DNA of 6,447 bases from Bacillota bacterium. GTDB lineage: Bacteria; Armatimonadota; Hebobacteria; Hebobacterales; Hebobacteraceae. This document shows positions 5,576 through 6,447 of this stretch, one piece after another. The DNA lies in assembly GCA_030668755.1 (NCBI GenBank), contig DAOVEW010000068.1, positions 1 through 6,447 on the forward strand. The letters are read 5' to 3'. The translations under genes were made by a program, and so were the position numbers. The notes beneath the pieces were generated by a model. It was not told the DNA's origin and did not search any database. It was given only the letters and a program-made list of their open reading frames with translations. Within the stretch, counting starts at the first letter, position 1, and each line of letters starts with the position of its first letter.

Positions 5576-6447
5576 GTGGCCAAAAGACCGAGCGTGCGCA
5601 AAAGGAGAAGCCCGCGGCTTGCCCTGGGCCTCCCAGTGGTCGGCGCTCTCTTGGTCGCGCTCTTCTGGGCGCGGCCGTGGGCCGACTCGGCCATGACCGC
5701 CTCCATCGCGGTCTCCACCGATGAGGGTAGGACAGTCACCGCGTACGAGACGAAGATGATCTTCTCCGGACGCGGGAACAGCCGCCCGGTCCGAAGGGCG
5801 GTGCTCGACCTGAGCCCGTGGGAGGGCCAGCTCATTCGGCTGGACGTCCGCGGCAGCGTGACTCCCCGCGCCGCGAATGGAGGGACGAGCGGCTTCGTGG
5901 GATGCGCTCTGGAGCTGCTGGAGCCGAACGCGACGCAGGCTCTCGAGTTCGTCGGATGGCAGCAGGGGAGCAGGCAGAAGCTGCACCTCGGTCCGGCCGG
6001 GCCGCGCGCCGTGGACCTCGACGCCGAGGGCAAGCAGCGCTTCGCCGTCGCGACAAAGGGCACGCTGTGGCATGTGCTCGAAGTGCCGCCGGACAGTCGG
6101 CTCCGCATCTATCTCAAGCCCGTGCTGGCGCTCGACATACCGGACCGCCCTCGCCCGTTTGTTCCCGAGACGATGGTCCGCGAGTCTTCGCCCATTCCGC
6201 CGCCCGCGCGGCAGCACGGCCGGCCGCCCGATGTCTTCATCTACCTGATCGATGCGCTGCGCGCCGACCACCTGGGATGCTATGGATACCAGCGCCCGAC
6301 GTCACCCGTCATCGACGCGTTTGCCGCCGAGGCGGCGCTCTACGAAAATGCGCACACTCCCAGCACTTGGACGCGTCCCTCGGTGGCCACCATACTCAGC
6401 GGCGTCTATGCAAGCGTCCACGGCGCAATGCACGAATCAGACGCCCT
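5576..6447 (+). CDS. Membrane-anchored sulfatase-like hydrolase (alkaline phosphatase superfamily), 3' end cut off
   Basis: The frame starts at GTG 5576 after a strong SD and runs off the right edge after 290 codons. The N-terminus is basic (MAKRPSVRKRRSPR), followed by a hydrophobic segment (about 15-31, LALGLPVVGALLVALFW), so it is probably a membrane protein with its body outside the cytoplasm. Residues about 40-205 are a region I do not recognise, apparently rich in beta strands. The sulfatase-type domain begins at about 218 with PDVFIYLIDALRADHLGCYG and continues RPTSPVIDAFAAEAALYENA and STWTRPSVATILSG. In sulfatases the last block holds C/S-x-P-S-R, whose Cys or Ser becomes formylglycine. 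Here it reads T266-R-P-S269-V, with neither Cys nor Ser at the nucleophile position, and the usual Asp-Asp metal pair is D226-A227. It is therefore probably not a classical formylglycine sulfatase. Thr is the nucleophile in related phosphotransferases and phosphonoacetate hydrolase, so a phospho-ester or transfer reaction, or an atypical sulfatase-like role, is possible. Remaining active-site residues lie beyond the edge. It is divergent from ecfT, with no evident functional link. Confidence 0.85.
   Translation, partial: MAKRPSVRKRRSPRLALGLPVVGALLVALFWARPWADSAMTASIAVSTDEGRTVTAYETKMIFSGRGNSRPVRRAVLDLSPWEGQLIRLDVRGSVTPRAANGGTSGFVGCALELLEPNATQALEFVGWQQGSRQKLHLGPAGPRAVDLDAEGKQRFAVATKGTLWHVLEVPPDSRLRIYLKPVLALDIPDRPRPFVPETMVRESSPIPPPARQHGRPPDVFIYLIDALRADHLGCYGYQRPTSPVIDAFAAEAALYENAHTPSTWTRPSVATILSGVYASVHGAMHESDA

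Noticed and set aside
5059..6108. 349-residue minus-strand open frame across ecfT's start and the sulfatase-like gene
   Set aside because: It is Ser/Arg/Pro-rich with no domain signature, and overlaps both the EcfT N-terminal coding region and the sulfatase-like gene, which have clear family motifs in other frames.
5522..6271. 249-residue minus-strand open frame opposite the sulfatase-like gene
   Set aside because: It has no recognisable family features and is fully antisense to a frame with a strong SD, a membrane anchor and sulfatase motifs.

Overview
This 6.4 kb window is GC-rich bacterial DNA with five protein-coding genes, two of them cut by the window edges. I saw no RNA genes, mobile elements, CRISPR arrays or tandem repeats. 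The gene types are a DUF4091 glycosidase-like protein, a membrane-anchored sulfatase-like hydrolase and a YyaL/SPATA20-type thioredoxin protein fused to a DsbD-like domain. This mix fits an environmental, polysaccharide-processing bacterium of the kind found in Armatimonadota, Planctomycetota, Hydrogenedentota and similar phyla. That placement is only an inference from gene content; nothing here identifies the taxon. Shine-Dalgarno-like sites before several starts, and one site matching nine bases of the 16S anti-SD tail, support a bacterial origin.

Layout. Bases 2-1051 (+) are the C-terminal part of a DUF4091/GH123-like protein. A 143-base spacer with one short hairpin follows. Bases 1195-3624 (+) encode an 809-residue protein: an N-terminal hydrophobic anchor, a DUF255 thioredoxin domain with CYWC, an alpha/alpha-toroid domain, and a C-terminal domain resembling the N-terminal (alpha) domain of DsbD. 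It converges, with only 8 bases between stop codons, on a leftward pair: an NDUFA9-like atypical SDR (4493-3633, -) preceded by the ECF-transporter T subunit EcfT (5351-4569, -). A 224-base divergent intergenic region (5352-5575) separates ecfT from a rightward sulfatase-like gene (5576 to the right edge). That gene has a membrane anchor, a roughly 170-residue lumenal or extracytoplasmic region, and the start of an alkaline-phosphatase-superfamily domain.

How the genes relate. They do not form an obvious single pathway. ecfT and the SDR gene are probably co-transcribed, but no EcfA ATPase or substrate-binding S component is present, so EcfT must work with partners encoded elsewhere. The glycosidase-like and sulfatase-like genes could both act on complex glycans, but they are not adjacent. 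The most distinctive item is the YyaL-DsbD-alpha fusion, which places two cysteine-pair modules on one polypeptide. I found no convincing sign of a wholly new system. The long antisense ORFs are high-GC shadows of the genes described.
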